A DNA stretch of 33,244 nucleotides from Rickettsiales bacterium (GTDB lineage: Bacteria > Pseudomonadota > Alphaproteobacteria > Rickettsiales > UBA1997). The DNA lies in assembly GCA_020054685.1 (NCBI GenBank), contig JAHXBS010000027.1:9306-42549 (forward strand). Reading direction: 5' to 3'. Within the stretch, counting starts at the first letter, position 1, and every line of letters begins with the position of its first letter. Below the pieces are notes generated by a model that was given only the letters and a program-made list of their open reading frames with translations, ran no database searches and had not been told where the DNA came from. This document shows, one piece after another, positions 1 to 11,190 of the stretch. The position numbers and the translations under genes were made by a program.

Positions 1-742
1 TCTTACTTGAAATTATCTTTTGCTCTAAATTTAAAGTGCACCAAATATGATCAAGTCTCCTACCCCGATTTGACTTCAAAAGATCTCTTGCTCTATAACT
101 ATACCAACTATATAATTTGTGACTTTTATCAATAAATTTTCTATGAGTATCGACCCAATTTTGAGTTTTTTGTAATTTGTTCATTTTTTCAATCTCAATT
201 GAAGTATGAGACACAACATTGATTAATTGCTTATGAGACCACACATCATGTTCCAATGGAGCAATATTCATATCTCCTAGCATAATATGATAACCATTTT
301 GAGATTGAAAATAATCAATCATCCAATCTAAAAATTTAATTTTATGGTCAAATTTTGGATTTTCTATAATATCTGCCACATCTCCACCTGCTGGTACATA
401 AAAATTATGTAAATGATATATTTTATTATTAATTATAAAATCAGCTTTAATATATCTTTTATGGCCATAATTTAAAATATCTGTTTTTAAGATATTTATC
501 AATGGTATTTTAGAAATAATACAAACTCCATTATATGATTTTTCTCCATCAAATTCAATATATTGATAGCCCATTTTTTTAATATCACTTATTGGAAAAT
601 CATTATTAACAACTTTTGTTTCTTGTAGACATATAATATCTGGCTTTACATCTTTAATAAATTTATGAAGTAAATTAATTCTAAGGCGAATAGAATTAAT
701 ATTCCACGAAATGATTTTTATATTACTTAAATCTTGGTTCAT
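1..742 (-). CDS. xthA: exodeoxyribonuclease III (AP endonuclease), 3' end outside window
   Basis: Metal-dependent endonuclease/exonuclease/phosphatase-fold DNA repair enzyme that cuts at abasic sites and removes blocked 3' ends. The 247 visible codons start at the ATG at 742 and stay open to the window edge; the family is usually 255-270 residues, so only a short C-terminus is missing. Family motifs appear in the expected order: SWNINSIRLR near the N-terminus, LQETKV with the metal-binding Glu, GDMNIAP in the middle, and RRLDHIW near the visible end, carrying the C-terminal Asp-His pair. The start lies 3 bp past the stop of metG, so the two are probably co-transcribed. The gene looks intact and vertically inherited. 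Confidence 0.93.
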   Translation of the reverse strand, partial: MNQDLSNIKIISWNINSIRLRINLLHKFIKDVKPDIICLQETKVVNNDFPISDIKKMGYQYIEFDGEKSYNGVCIISKIPLINILKTDILNYGHKRYIKADFIINNKIYHLHNFYVPAGGDVADIIENPKFDHKIKFLDWMIDYFQSQNGYHIMLGDMNIAPLEHDVWSHKQLINVVSHTSIEIEKMNKLQKTQNWVDTHRKFIDKSHKLYSWYSYRARDLLKSNRGRRLDHIWCTLNLEQKIISSK

Positions 743-745
743 AAT

Positions 746-2299
746 TTATTCCAATCTAAGAAAAATTAATTCTGGTTTATTAACAAGATTGCCAGCCAGT
801 AATTTATTAGAAATATCATTATACCCTCTATTGTTATAATCAATATTAAGAAGATCTAATATTTTAGATGTAGATTTTGGCATAAAAGGCTGTAGCCATA
901 TGGTTATAACTCGAATTGCATCGAGAGATATGTATAACACCTCATTCATTTGTTCAATTTTATTAAGCTTTTTGAGATTCCATGGCGCCTGATCATTGAT
1001 ATTTTTATTAATGATATTAGCAAATTCTATAATTTGTTCAATGACCTTATCAAATTTTAAATCACTAAATAATTTTGTGATAATATCATGAAAATTATTA
1101 ATCCTAATTTGATAATTATTAATATTAGAATTATTAATATCGCAATCAGGTATTTTAGAATCGCAATTTTTAGCAACCATTGTTAATGTTCTTTGCACTA
1201 AATTACCAATATTATTAGCCAGTTGAGAATTTATTCTTAACTTAAAATTCTGCCTTGAGTAATCTCCATCATTTCCAAAAACAACATCACTAAGCAAGAA
1301 AAACCTAAAATAATCAACCGCTAAATCATTATTACAACCAAGATCAATGAGCCAGCCTATCTCATCACTAGGGTCAATAACATTGCCCACAGATTTTGAT
1401 ATTTTTTGCCCCTCATTTGTCCACCAACCATGGGCAAATATCTTACTTGGCAATTTAACATTGGCAGCCATTAAAAATGCTGGCCAATATATTGCATGAA
1501 ATCTTAATATATCCTTACCAACAATATGAATAGGATATGAATTATCACTTGACCAAAAACTAGATTTTTTTGAATCAATGTCAAAATAATCAATTGCCGA
1601 TAAATAATTTGTTAATGCATCAAGCCAAACATAAATAATGTGATTATCATCTTTTGGAACACCTATTCCCCATTTAAAAGATGTTCTTGAAATTGACAAA
1701 TCCTTCAGTCCAGATTTAACAAATGACATCACCTCATTATATCTTGATTTTGGCTGAATAAAATCAGGATTATTTTTATAAAACTCTAATAATTTATCTT
1801 GAAAAAAAGATAATTTAAAAAAATAACTCTCTTCTTCATGCCACGCAACATCTGCACCAGAAGGAGCCTTATTATCAATAATTTCATCCTCACTGTAGAA
1901 AGCTTCGTCTCTAATGCTGTACCAACCCTGATATATATCCTTATATATAAACCCGCCTTCACAAAGCTTGTTCCACAAAATATTAACATTTTTTTTATGC
2001 CTTAAATCTGTAGTTCTAATAAAATCATCATTAGATAGATTAAGAATATCAGTTAAATTGATAAATTTCCTAGAAACCTCATCGCAAAATTCCTTGGGTT
2101 TTTTACCAAGTTTAATAGCAGATTTTTCAACTTTTTGACCATGCTCATCACTTCCAGTTAAGAAAAATACATTATTGTTACATAATCTATAAAAGCGTGA
2201 TAATGTATCGCATGCAATAGATGTATATGCATGACCAATATGAGGCTTATCATTAACATAATATATAGGTGAGGTAATATAAAAATTTGATTTTACCAT
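746..2299 (-). CDS. metG: methionyl-tRNA synthetase
   Basis: Class I aminoacyl-tRNA synthetase charging tRNA-Met for initiation and elongation. The HIGH motif is at residues 20-23 (PHIGHAYT) and the KMSKS loop reads KISKS at residues 299-303. The stretch after GWYSIRDEAFY, where zinc-type MetRS enzymes carry cysteine knuckles, has no cysteine pairs, and the 517-residue protein lacks the C-terminal Trbp111-like tRNA-binding extension. Both point to the short, zinc-free MetG form common in alphaproteobacteria. The ATG at 2299 is right because the catalytic N-terminus begins at once with FYITSPIYYVN. It is the first gene of a metG-xthA unit and is divergent from prfA across a 173-bp A+T-rich spacer that must hold both promoters. 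Confidence 0.97.
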   Translation of the reverse strand: MVKSNFYITSPIYYVNDKPHIGHAYTSIACDTLSRFYRLCNNNVFFLTGSDEHGQKVEKSAIKLGKKPKEFCDEVSRKFINLTDILNLSNDDFIRTTDLRHKKNVNILWNKLCEGGFIYKDIYQGWYSIRDEAFYSEDEIIDNKAPSGADVAWHEEESYFFKLSFFQDKLLEFYKNNPDFIQPKSRYNEVMSFVKSGLKDLSISRTSFKWGIGVPKDDNHIIYVWLDALTNYLSAIDYFDIDSKKSSFWSSDNSYPIHIVGKDILRFHAIYWPAFLMAANVKLPSKIFAHGWWTNEGQKISKSVGNVIDPSDEIGWLIDLGCNNDLAVDYFRFFLLSDVVFGNDGDYSRQNFKLRINSQLANNIGNLVQRTLTMVAKNCDSKIPDCDINNSNINNYQIRINNFHDIITKLFSDLKFDKVIEQIIEFANIINKNINDQAPWNLKKLNKIEQMNEVLYISLDAIRVITIWLQPFMPKSTSKILDLLNIDYNNRGYNDISNKLLAGNLVNKPELIFLRLE

Positions 2300-2472
2300 T
2301 AAAATTCTTCTTATAAGATTAATAAATATTTTTTAAGATCATATATTGTTGCATTTTATTAAAAATTATCTTTACCTTGCAATTACAACATATATATTAA
2401 TATCTCGATAATCATAGATATTAAACAAGATAAGGTTATTAATTTATTAAAATTTAAAATATTTATAAGAAA

Positions 2473-3537
2473 ATGTCCATATTAAAAAAACTAGATGATA
2501 TCATTAATAAATTTAATAATTTAGAACAACAACTCATTAATCCAGGATCACTAGGAGATAAGCTAGCATCAATATCAAAAGAACATTCTAGCCTTACAAA
2601 TATTGTTCAATTAGCAACTCAATATAAGAAATATAGTAAAGAATTAAATGATATTGAAGAAATACTCCCTTCAATTGCAGAGCAAGATATGAAAGAGATG
2701 ATGAGCCTTGAAAAAGATGACCTCAATAAAAAAATAGATAAATTAGAATATGATCTAAAAATTGCACTACTACCAAAAGATGAAGCCGATGAGAAAAACG
2801 CTATAATTGAAGTTAGAGCAGGAACTGGAGGTGAAGAAGCAGCTTTATTTGCAGCAAAATTATTTAATATGTATCATAAATATTGTGACAAAAAGGGTTG
2901 GAGATTTGAAATTTTATCAATTTCTGAAACTGGGCTTGGTGGCTTTAAAGATGCTTCAGCGTTGATATCTGGCAATAATGTATTTGCTAATCTTAAATTT
3001 GAATCTGGTGGTCATAGAGTTCAACGCGTCCCAGAAACTGAAAGTCAAGGCAGAGTCCATACTTCAGCTGCTACAGTTGCGGTTCTTCCTGAAGCTGAAG
3101 AAATTGATATTAAAATCGAAGAAAAAGATCTTAGAATAGACGTATTTAGATCCTCTGGCCCTGGCGGACAATCAGTAAATACCACCGATTCCGCAGTTAG
3201 AATCACACATTTACCAACTGGAATTGTAGTATCAATGCAAGATGAAAAATCGCAAATTAAAAATAGAGAAAAAGCAATGAAAGTCCTTCGATCAAGGCTT
3301 TACGACAATAAAAGAGAACAAGCTGAAAAAGAAAGGGCTGATAATAGAAAAGATCAAGTAGGAAGTGGCGATAGAAGCGAAAGAATTAGAACATATAATT
3401 TTCCACAAAATAGAGTTACAGATCATAGAATAAACCTAACAACCTACAATATAGAAGAAGTCATGATAGGAAATCTTGATGAATTTATTCAATCTCTACA
3501 AGCCGAAGATCAAGCAATAAAAATGTCTCAAACATAA
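2473..3537 (+). CDS. prfA: peptide chain release factor 1
   Basis: Class I release factor that reads UAA and UAG and triggers hydrolysis of peptidyl-tRNA on the ribosome. The GGQ catalytic motif is at residues 231-233 in the context [16 protein letters not shown], and the stop-codon-reading PxT tripeptide is PET at residues 187-189. This identifies RF1 rather than RF2, which carries SPF there. Length (354) is normal for the family. The gene stands alone, without the prmC (hemK) methyltransferase partner directly after it, and ends at a strong hairpin 1 bp past its stop. The ATG at 2473 gives the expected N-terminal helical domain. Confidence 0.97.
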   Translation: MSILKKLDDIINKFNNLEQQLINPGSLGDKLASISKEHSSLTNIVQLATQYKKYSKELNDIEEILPSIAEQDMKEMMSLEKDDLNKKIDKLEYDLKIALLPKDEADEKNAIIEVRAGTGGEEAALFAAKLFNMYHKYCDKKGWRFEILSISETGLGGFKDASALISGNNVFANLKFESGGHRVQRVPETESQGRVHTSAATVAVLPEAEEIDIKIEEKDLRIDVFRSSGPGGQSVNTTDSAVRITHLPTGIVVSMQDEKSQIKNREKAMKVLRSRLYDNKREQAEKERADNRKDQVGSGDRSERIRTYNFPQNRVTDHRINLTTYNIEEVMIGNLDEFIQSLQAEDQAIKMSQT

Positions 3538-3573
3538 AAAAAGCCTCACTTTTTTAAAAAAGTGAGGCTTTTA
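3538..3573. terminator. bidirectional intrinsic terminator between prfA and pilin gene 1
   Basis: Perfect 17-bp inverted repeat: arms at 3539-3555 and 3556-3572, with core GCCTCACTTTTTT paired to AAAAAAGTGAGGC. The A and T runs on both flanks give a U tail on either strand. It begins right after the prfA stop and lies 28 bp from the end of the convergent pilin-like gene, so it should stop transcription from both sides. Confidence 0.9.
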
Positions 3574-3600
3574 AGATTATATAATAATTCTTAGAAGATT

Positions 3601-4380
3601 TTATTTAACATTAACACTAAATGCTAGTGCGCATATATTATCATCTAAAGTAACATTAAAAGTTCCTGCGGTAGCTGTTGCAGGCGTATCGTAACACTTA
3701 GATGTAGTATTTGTAGTAATAGCTCTAATATTACCACTATTAGGTATTCCGTCATCTGACTTATTATCTCTAGAAAGAGCATCAGTAGGTGTAACAACAC
3801 CTTCATAAATAGCAGAATCAGCGAAATCAGAAGGAAGGGTGTTAGAAGGAGTTGGAGTTTTGCCAGTAAAACTTCCCGTTAAAACAACAACATTCTGATT
3901 ATCTGAAGACCATTTATCAAAAATCCATCCAGCATTTTTAATCTTAGAAGAAGGAGTATCAACTGCAGCAGTGACAGTTCCAACATCAGTATTATTTAAT
4001 TTCGCTGTATCAGATTTAGAAAATGTTACTACTTCTGAAATAGCCCCTGTTGCAAATAAATCCTTCCAAGCTTCAGCTCCTTCTGCTACATTAGCAGCAT
4101 TAACATATTCTATTAAATCATTATTATCTCCAACATTATCATAAGTTGAATCAATAACAGCTGTACTAAAATCGCCTGGTAATTCGTCAAATTGAGTATA
4201 AAATGCATTAACAGCAACAGAATAACCTCTAGCCTCTCCAATTGCAGCTCTTAATTCTGAACCTCTAATCAATGTAGCGCCCCCTGTTATACCAGCAATT
4301 AACAAACCAATAATAATTAAAACAATCGATAGTTCAATAAGTGAAAAAGCTGATCTTTTTTTGTAAGTAATATTTTTCAT
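3601..4380 (-). CDS. type IV pilin-like prepilin, paralog 1
   Basis: Prepilin with a class III signal peptide. After a short basic leader (MKNITYKKRS) the predicted cleavage falls between Ala11 and Phe12, followed by the hydrophobic N-terminal helix with Glu at +5 (FSLIELS, then IVLIIIGLLIAG). The -1 residue is Ala, where most prepilins have Gly. The mature part is a pilin-like globular domain ending in a cysteine pair (KCYD and DNICALAF) spaced like the C-terminal disulfide loop of type IV pilins. It is clearly homologous to the divergent gene at 5025-5834: shared RGSELRA, EARG, LPGDF, EAWKDLFA.GAI, SSK.KN.GW.FD.W..DNQN and AFSVNV. The processing enzyme is probably the peptidase at 7809-8558. 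Whether it is a major pilin or a minor pseudopilin cannot be told from sequence. Confidence 0.85.
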   Translation of the reverse strand: MKNITYKKRSAFSLIELSIVLIIIGLLIAGITGGATLIRGSELRAAIGEARGYSVAVNAFYTQFDELPGDFSTAVIDSTYDNVGDNNDLIEYVNAANVAEGAEAWKDLFATGAISEVVTFSKSDTAKLNNTDVGTVTAAVDTPSSKIKNAGWIFDKWSSDNQNVVVLTGSFTGKTPTPSNTLPSDFADSAIYEGVVTPTDALSRDNKSDDGIPNSGNIRAITTNTTSKCYDTPATATAGTFNVTLDDNICALAFSVNVK

Positions 4381-5024
4381 AATATTTAAATAATTTAGTA
4401 ATTATCATATATCCAACTATACAAATTATTGTAATAATGTTAAATATGATTTATAATCAATTTGTAGTTAATGATTAACTTACTGTGAAGTCAAATAAAT
4501 TTAATTAAAATATATAAAAATTATTTATGACAATAAAAATGCTACAATTTCAATGATGAGTATAGTAATATAATAGCAATAATTAAGATATTATAGATTT
4601 GTAATTAAATAAATATCTGAAACTTATTTAATCCAATTATCATATATAACGCTATATGAATCTAAAAATTTATTAAATTAAAAAAATAAATATTTATTAT
4701 CTTAAATTACTAAAACACTCCAAGCGCCATAATAATTATAAAATAATAAATATATTTTAGGTCAAATTTTGACTTAAATTAACTATTACCTCATGATCTA
4801 TTATATAAGTTAAATTTTGAACAATTTTTATCTCAAAATTATTGATTTAAATTATACTAATTATACCACCATACTATATTATTGTTTATTAGATAAATCC
4901 ATCCGAATTAACCAAAATATAACATTATATTTAATGATTTTAATTTTTATCTAAAAAAATTGAAAAAAAACTTTTGCACACTTTAAGTGTGATCTATGTT
5001 AATTTAATTTTTTGTTTTATTATT
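4381..5024. other. gene-free spacer between divergent pilin genes
   Basis: This 644-bp stretch is extremely A+T-rich and has no open frame with coding character on either strand. It should hold both pilin promoters and the 5' leaders. Two short near-perfect dyads stand out as possible operators: GTCAAA-T-TTTGAC at 4761-4773, and CACACTT-T-AAGTGTG at 4977-4991, which ends about 33 bp before the ATG of pilin gene 2. No regulator for them can be named. Confidence 0.5.
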
Positions 5025-5834
5025 ATGTTTCATTCTACTAAAAAATCTAGATCAGCCTTCTCTCTTATTGAGTTGTCAGTTGTTTTGATTATTATTGGTT
5101 TATTGATAGCTGGCATAACTGGTGGTGCTAGTCTAATTAGAGGATCTGAATTAAGAGCAATTTCTGCAGAAGCAAGGGGATTTGGTGTTGCCGTTAGAGC
5201 TTTTCATACTCAATATAATGCCTTACCAGGCGATTTTGATAAGGCAGTATTTGATGCTTCAAAAGATGAGCTTGGAAATAATGACGGATTTATTCAATAT
5301 ATCAATTCTGATAGTAAACCAGAAGGACTTGAAGCATGGAAAGATTTATTTGCAATAGGCGCCATTGTGGATGATACCATCTATACTAACACTGCTAATG
5401 CAAAAATTACTATTGGAGACGCTCAGTCTGTAACTGATACACAAATCCCATCATCAAAACTTAAAAATTCTGGTTGGGTTTTCGACAATTGGCCGCATGA
5501 TAATCAAAATGCCGTTTTGTTAATTAACAAAACCACCTCAACATCTACTACAGCTGGAATGTTAAAAGATGACTCTACTGCATCAGTTGGATTTTCAGGA
5601 ACAATATCACCTGCAGACGCATTTTCTATAGATGAAAAACTTGATGATGGTCTTCCAGTACTAGGTGAAATAAGAGCACAATCCGGCGTAGTAGATGCTG
5701 GAAGAAGTACTGGAGGTGATAGTAATTGTCACACTGGTGCAGATGGCTCAGCAGGAACAGGTGGAACCTATGCTCTAGTCGAAGGAGATAAAAGACATTG
5801 TGTAATGGCATTTAGCGTTAATGTTATTGAGTAA
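5025..5834 (+). CDS. type IV pilin-like prepilin, paralog 2
   Basis: Paralog of the divergent gene at 3601-4380. The ATG at 5025 gives a compact basic leader MFHSTKKSRSA of the same length as paralog 1. The frame stays open upstream to a TTG at 4974, but that would add a hydrophobic segment before the leader and disturb prepilin processing, so 5025 is preferred. Predicted cleavage is after Ala11, before FSLIELS, with Glu at +5 and the N-terminal hydrophobic helix following. The mature domain keeps LPGDF, EAWKDLFAIGAI, SSKLKNSGWVFDNW and a C-terminal cysteine pair (NCHTG and RHCVMAF). A Gly/Thr/Ser-rich stretch lies between those cysteines. The gene ends 26 bp before a strong terminator, so it is monocistronic. 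Confidence 0.85.
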   Translation: MFHSTKKSRSAFSLIELSVVLIIIGLLIAGITGGASLIRGSELRAISAEARGFGVAVRAFHTQYNALPGDFDKAVFDASKDELGNNDGFIQYINSDSKPEGLEAWKDLFAIGAIVDDTIYTNTANAKITIGDAQSVTDTQIPSSKLKNSGWVFDNWPHDNQNAVLLINKTTSTSTTAGMLKDDSTASVGFSGTISPADAFSIDEKLDDGLPVLGEIRAQSGVVDAGRSTGGDSNCHTGADGSAGTGGTYALVEGDKRHCVMAFSVNVIE

Positions 5835-5860
5835 TTTTATAAAACTTAGCAAGTTTAATA

Positions 5861-5895
5861 CCGAAGCTAATTATAATTAGCTTCGGTTTTTTTTT
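5861..5895 (+). terminator. intrinsic terminator of pilin gene 2
   Basis: Perfect 13-bp inverted repeat, CCGAAGCTAATTA (5861-5873) with TAATTAGCTTCGG (5874-5886), followed by a run of nine T (5887-5895): a textbook rho-independent terminator 26 bp after the stop codon. Confidence 0.93.
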
Positions 5896-6045
5896 AAATA
5901 AAATAAACATACCAAAAGAGATAATCATCGACAATTAAAAAATTGCCAAAATTAATAAATAGATTATATATTATGATTTATATTATGCGTGTTGTCAAAA
6001 ACAAGATTGATCTTTTCAGTCTGTTGCAAATATAAGCCTATTAAA

Positions 6046-6519
6046 TTATAAAAATTCAATATTGATAATTTCATAAGAAATAACACCGCCAGGAGTTCTT
6101 ATTTCAACCTCATCTCCTTTATTTTTATTTAATATTGCGCTTGCAACTGGTGATATTGAAGATATCATTTTTTTATCAATATCTGCCTCATATTCGCTAA
6201 CTATTTTATATTGTACCACCTTTTCATTATCGACATCTTCTAAGGTAACAGTGGCACCAAAAATTACCCTATCTCCAGAAAGATCTTTGACATTAATTAC
6301 TTCAGATCTTGAATATTTATCTTCTAAATCGCTTATACGTGCTTCAATAATACCTTGTTTTTCTCTGGCTGAATGATATTCTGCATTTTCCTTAAGATCG
6401 CCATGATCTCTGGCTTGAGCTATCTGCTCGATAATAACTAGCCTTTCATTATTTTTTAAATGATCTAATTCTTTTTTGAGATTTTCATATCCCTCTTTAG
6501 TTATTTGAAATTTTTTCAT
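6046..6519 (-). CDS. greA: transcription elongation factor GreA
   Basis: Transcript-cleavage factor that enters the RNA polymerase secondary channel and rescues backtracked complexes. The N-terminal coiled coil covers roughly residues 1-75, with the acidic tip around GDLKENAEYHSAREKQ; the Asp and Glu there stimulate cleavage. The C-terminal FKBP-like domain contains GDRVIFGATVTLED and SPVASAILNKNKGDEVEI. Length (157) is standard. It starts 3 bp after the ahcY stop and is the last gene of the pgsA-pilD-ahcY-greA run. No clear intrinsic terminator follows it. Confidence 0.96.
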   Translation of the reverse strand: MKKFQITKEGYENLKKELDHLKNNERLVIIEQIAQARDHGDLKENAEYHSAREKQGIIEARISDLEDKYSRSEVINVKDLSGDRVIFGATVTLEDVDNEKVVQYKIVSEYEADIDKKMISSISPVASAILNKNKGDEVEIRTPGGVISYEIINIEFL

Positions 6520-6522
6520 AAT

Positions 6523-8558
<2,036 letters not shown>

Positions 8559-8559
8559 C

Positions 8560-9168
8560 TTACATATTTTTAATTCCGATCTTCAAATAAGAATAACCAG
8601 TCAAAACTGTAAGTAAAGAAGATATAATAAATAATATTTTAGAAATAAATGTTACAAAACCAACTAGTAAATATTTAATGTCAAAATCCATCAAACTACC
8701 AAGCCAATTATATATGGCATAAGATGAACCATCTTCTCCTAATATTAAGCCAGTAATAGCTATCATTTGAACGCCAGTTTTAATTTTTGCTAATTTACTA
8801 ACGGGAACATCAACATGAAATTCGCTTAAAAATTCTCTAAGTCCAGAAACTAGAACTTCTCTACAAATAATTATTAAACCAGGAATTAAAATCCATAAAT
8901 CTCCATGATTTGAATAAATTAGCATTACAATTGCAACAATTACTAGTAATTTATCGGCAATTGGATCTAGACATTTACCAAAATTTGATTGAGCTTTCAT
9001 TACCCTTGCAAAATATCCATCAAAGTAATCAGTAATTGCCGCAATTGCAAATAATGTTGCAGCTATTACATTCGCAATCATACCCGTAATAAAGAAAGAC
9101 ATTATTAAAATTGGTATTATAAATAATCTAAATGAAGTTAAAAAATTAGGTATTTGTTTTTTATTCAT
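8560..9168 (-). CDS. pgsA: CDP-diacylglycerol-glycerol-3-phosphate 3-phosphatidyltransferase
   Basis: Integral membrane enzyme forming phosphatidylglycerophosphate from CDP-diacylglycerol and glycerol-3-phosphate, the committed step to phosphatidylglycerol. The complete CDP-alcohol phosphatidyltransferase signature is present: Asp47, Asp50-Gly51, Ala54-Arg55, Gly64, Asp68 and Asp72, in the text DYFDGYFARVMKAQSNFG followed by KCLDPIAD. Several hydrophobic segments surround it. Length (202) is slightly long but usual for PgsA. First of four tightly spaced minus-strand genes (pgsA-pilD-ahcY-greA). Confidence 0.95.
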   Translation of the reverse strand: MNKKQIPNFLTSFRLFIIPILIMSFFITGMIANVIAATLFAIAAITDYFDGYFARVMKAQSNFGKCLDPIADKLLVIVAIVMLIYSNHGDLWILIPGLIIICREVLVSGLREFLSEFHVDVPVSKLAKIKTGVQMIAITGLILGEDGSSYAIYNWLGSLMDFDIKYLLVGFVTFISKILFIISSLLTVLTGYSYLKIGIKNM

Positions 9169-9218
9169 TTTTATTTAAGCAATATTTTTAAGCTAGATCG
9201 ATGATTAGATATTACTTG

Positions 9219-9755
9219 CTATTTATCAAGAGTTTCTAGATATTTTATAATATCAGCTCTTTGCTGAGGCTTTTTTAAACCAGCAAATGCCATTTTAGTT
9301 CCCACTAAATATTCATTAGGTTTTTTTATAAAACCATTTATAGCCTCCCTACTCCATCTAGCATTCATAGCAGACATAGCATCCGAGTACTGAAAGCCCT
9401 TAGCCTTTCCCTGCAATCTACCAACAATTTTATATAAATTTGGCCCAACCTTATGACCATCTCCTTTTTTAACATTGTGACATGATGCACATTTTTTAAA
9501 AACCTTTTTACCCCTATCTATATCAGCCAATTCCATCAATTCGCTAAGTGGTATTTCTTTTTCAACCTTGATAATAGGCTTTCCATCTGGTGATAATTTT
9601 ATTTCATAGCCTCTTACAATAACTTTTTTAGTTTGATATAATATATTGGTTGAAAATATTACCAAAACTACCAATGACAGGGATATTAATAGGTAAAATG
9701 ATAATTCTTTAAATTTTTCAAATAAATTTTTAACTTTTTTTCTCATCTTAATCAA
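9219..9755 (-). CDS. membrane-anchored c-type cytochrome, CycM/c552-like
   Basis: Electron carrier tethered to the periplasmic face of the inner membrane. A single N-terminal hydrophobic anchor spans about residues 19-40. A periplasmic linker follows, then one cytochrome c domain with CASCH (Cys89, Cys92, His93) for covalent heme and a distal Met155 in GTKMAFAGL. The fold motif [10 protein letters not shown] lies between. This architecture matches the alphaproteobacterial membrane-bound cytochrome that passes electrons from the bc1 complex to the terminal oxidase. The start overlaps the end of prs by 8 bp, so the genes are coupled. The exact ortholog name is inferred. Confidence 0.9.
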   Translation of the reverse strand: MIKMRKKVKNLFEKFKELSFYLLISLSLVVLVIFSTNILYQTKKVIVRGYEIKLSPDGKPIIKVEKEIPLSELMELADIDRGKKVFKKCASCHNVKKGDGHKVGPNLYKIVGRLQGKAKGFQYSDAMSAMNARWSREAINGFIKKPNEYLVGTKMAFAGLKKPQQRADIIKYLETLDK

Positions 9756-10680
9756 AAAGAGTTGATACTGACTTTTCCAATGAAATATTATTTATAGCTT
9801 TAGCAAGTAAATTGGCAACATTAATAATTTTAATATTTTTAGTATTAATAGTTTCTTTATTAGGATCAATTGAATTTGTAATAACTAAATTTTCTAATTT
9901 TGAATTTGCTATTTTTTCGCAAGCATTATTTGACAAAACTCCATGAGTAATATAGGCGTAAACCGAATTAGCTCCCTTATCAATTAGTGCCTGAGCAGCA
10001 TTACATAATGTACCCCCAGAATCAACAATATCATCAACAATAATACATTTTTTATTAGTCACATCCCCTATTATGTTCATTACTTCACTTTCGCCAGCTT
10101 TTGGCCTTCTTTTGTCAACTATAGCAAGATCGCACCCTATTTTACTTGCTATCCTTCTGGCTCTAACCAATCCACCAACATCAGGAGATACAATTATCAA
10201 ATCCTCAAGTTCAAAATTATTAATTATGTCCTTTTCAAATACTGGCGCGGCATATAGATTATCAAGCGGTATATCAAAAAAACCCTGAATCTGACCTGCA
10301 TGAAGATCAATTGTTAAAACCCTATCTGCTCCAGCTTTTGTAATAATATTAGCAACTAATTTGGACGATATTGGTGTTCTTGGAGCAACCTTCCTATCTT
10401 GTCTAGCATAACCAAAATAAGGAATAACTGCTGTTATTCTTCTAGCTGAAGCTCTTCTTAGGGCATCAATAACAATTAGCAGCTCCATGATATTGTCATT
10501 AGCAGGATATGATGTAGATTGAATTACAAATATATCTTCGCCCCTGACATTTTCCTTTATTTCAACAAATACCTCTCTATCTGCAAATTTTTTAACCTCA
10601 GCATCAATAAGAGAAATGCCAAGATTTGATGCAATATCTTTAGCAAGATTAATATTACTATTACATGCAAATAGTTTCAT
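9748..10680 (-). CDS. prs: ribose-phosphate pyrophosphokinase
   Basis: Makes PRPP from ribose-5-phosphate and ATP for nucleotide synthesis. Recognised by the ATP-binding loop [18 protein letters not shown], the active-site stretch [53 protein letters not shown] and the PRPP-binding signature [12 protein letters not shown]. Length (310) is typical of class I enzymes. A good promoter lies 40 bp upstream on the same strand (10720-10748), so this is the likely first gene of the minus-strand run that continues into the cytochrome c gene. Confidence 0.97.
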   Translation of the reverse strand: MKLFACNSNINLAKDIASNLGISLIDAEVKKFADREVFVEIKENVRGEDIFVIQSTSYPANDNIMELLIVIDALRRASARRITAVIPYFGYARQDRKVAPRTPISSKLVANIITKAGADRVLTIDLHAGQIQGFFDIPLDNLYAAPVFEKDIINNFELEDLIIVSPDVGGLVRARRIASKIGCDLAIVDKRRPKAGESEVMNIIGDVTNKKCIIVDDIVDSGGTLCNAAQALIDKGANSVYAYITHGVLSNNACEKIANSKLENLVITNSIDPNKETINTKNIKIINVANLLAKAINNISLEKSVSTLFD

Positions 10681-10719
10681 ATTTTATTTTTGTAGTTGAT
10701 ATGTTATTTTAATTTATTA

Positions 10720-10748
10720 ACTATAAAATCCAAGGTTGAAATTATCAA
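10720..10748 (-). promoter_or_regulatory. sigma70-type promoter for prs
   Basis: Read on the minus strand: TTGATA (-35, 5 of 6 consensus matches, 10743-10748), a 17-bp spacer, then TATAGT (-10, 5 of 6, 10720-10725), about 40 bp upstream of the prs ATG. Chance matches are common in such A+T-rich DNA, but spacing and position both fit. Confidence 0.6.
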
Positions 10749-10763
10749 GTATGATTTAAAGTT

Positions 10764-11186
10764 ATGATTTTATATAATTTAACAAAAATAATTCATTTAA
10801 TCGCCATGATATCATGGATGGTAGGATTATTTTATTTACCCAGATTATTTGTATATCACTGCAAGGTCCAAAAAAATAGCGATTGTGATTTAACATTTCA
10901 AACAATGGAAGCTAAGCTTCTTAGAATCATAATGAACCCAGCTATGATAATTACATTTATTAGCGGTTTATATTTAATATCATTTGTTGGATTTGCACCA
11001 TGGATTCATATTAAGCTGGTTTTTGTTTTGTGCCTAGCTGGATTTCACCGTTATTTATCATCAATAAGACGTAAATTTATTAATAATAAAAATGATAAAA
11101 GTGAGAAATTCTTTAGAATAATAAATGAGGTTCCAACAATATTATTAATAGCCATTATATCAATTGTAGTAATTAAGCCATTTTAA
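10764..11186 (+). CDS. hemJ: protoporphyrinogen IX oxidase HemJ
   Basis: Integral membrane protein of the HemJ family, the protoporphyrinogen oxidase used by many alphaproteobacteria and cyanobacteria in place of HemG or HemY. It has about four transmembrane helices in 140 residues. Family markers are the N-terminal His11 in KIIHLIAMISWM, the LFYLPRLFVYH motif, and Lys84 in the WIHIKLVFVL helix, corresponding to the conserved His and Lys of the family. It is followed 4 bp later by ddpX. Complete and well conserved. Confidence 0.93.
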   Translation: MILYNLTKIIHLIAMISWMVGLFYLPRLFVYHCKVQKNSDCDLTFQTMEAKLLRIIMNPAMIITFISGLYLISFVGFAPWIHIKLVFVLCLAGFHRYLSSIRRKFINNKNDKSEKFFRIINEVPTILLIAIISIVVIKPF

Positions 11187-11190
11187 TATA

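Noticed and set aside
4974-5024. Upstream TTG start for pilin gene 2
   Set aside because: It would add a hydrophobic 17-residue stretch before the basic prepilin leader, and the ATG at 5025 matches the leader length of its paralog.
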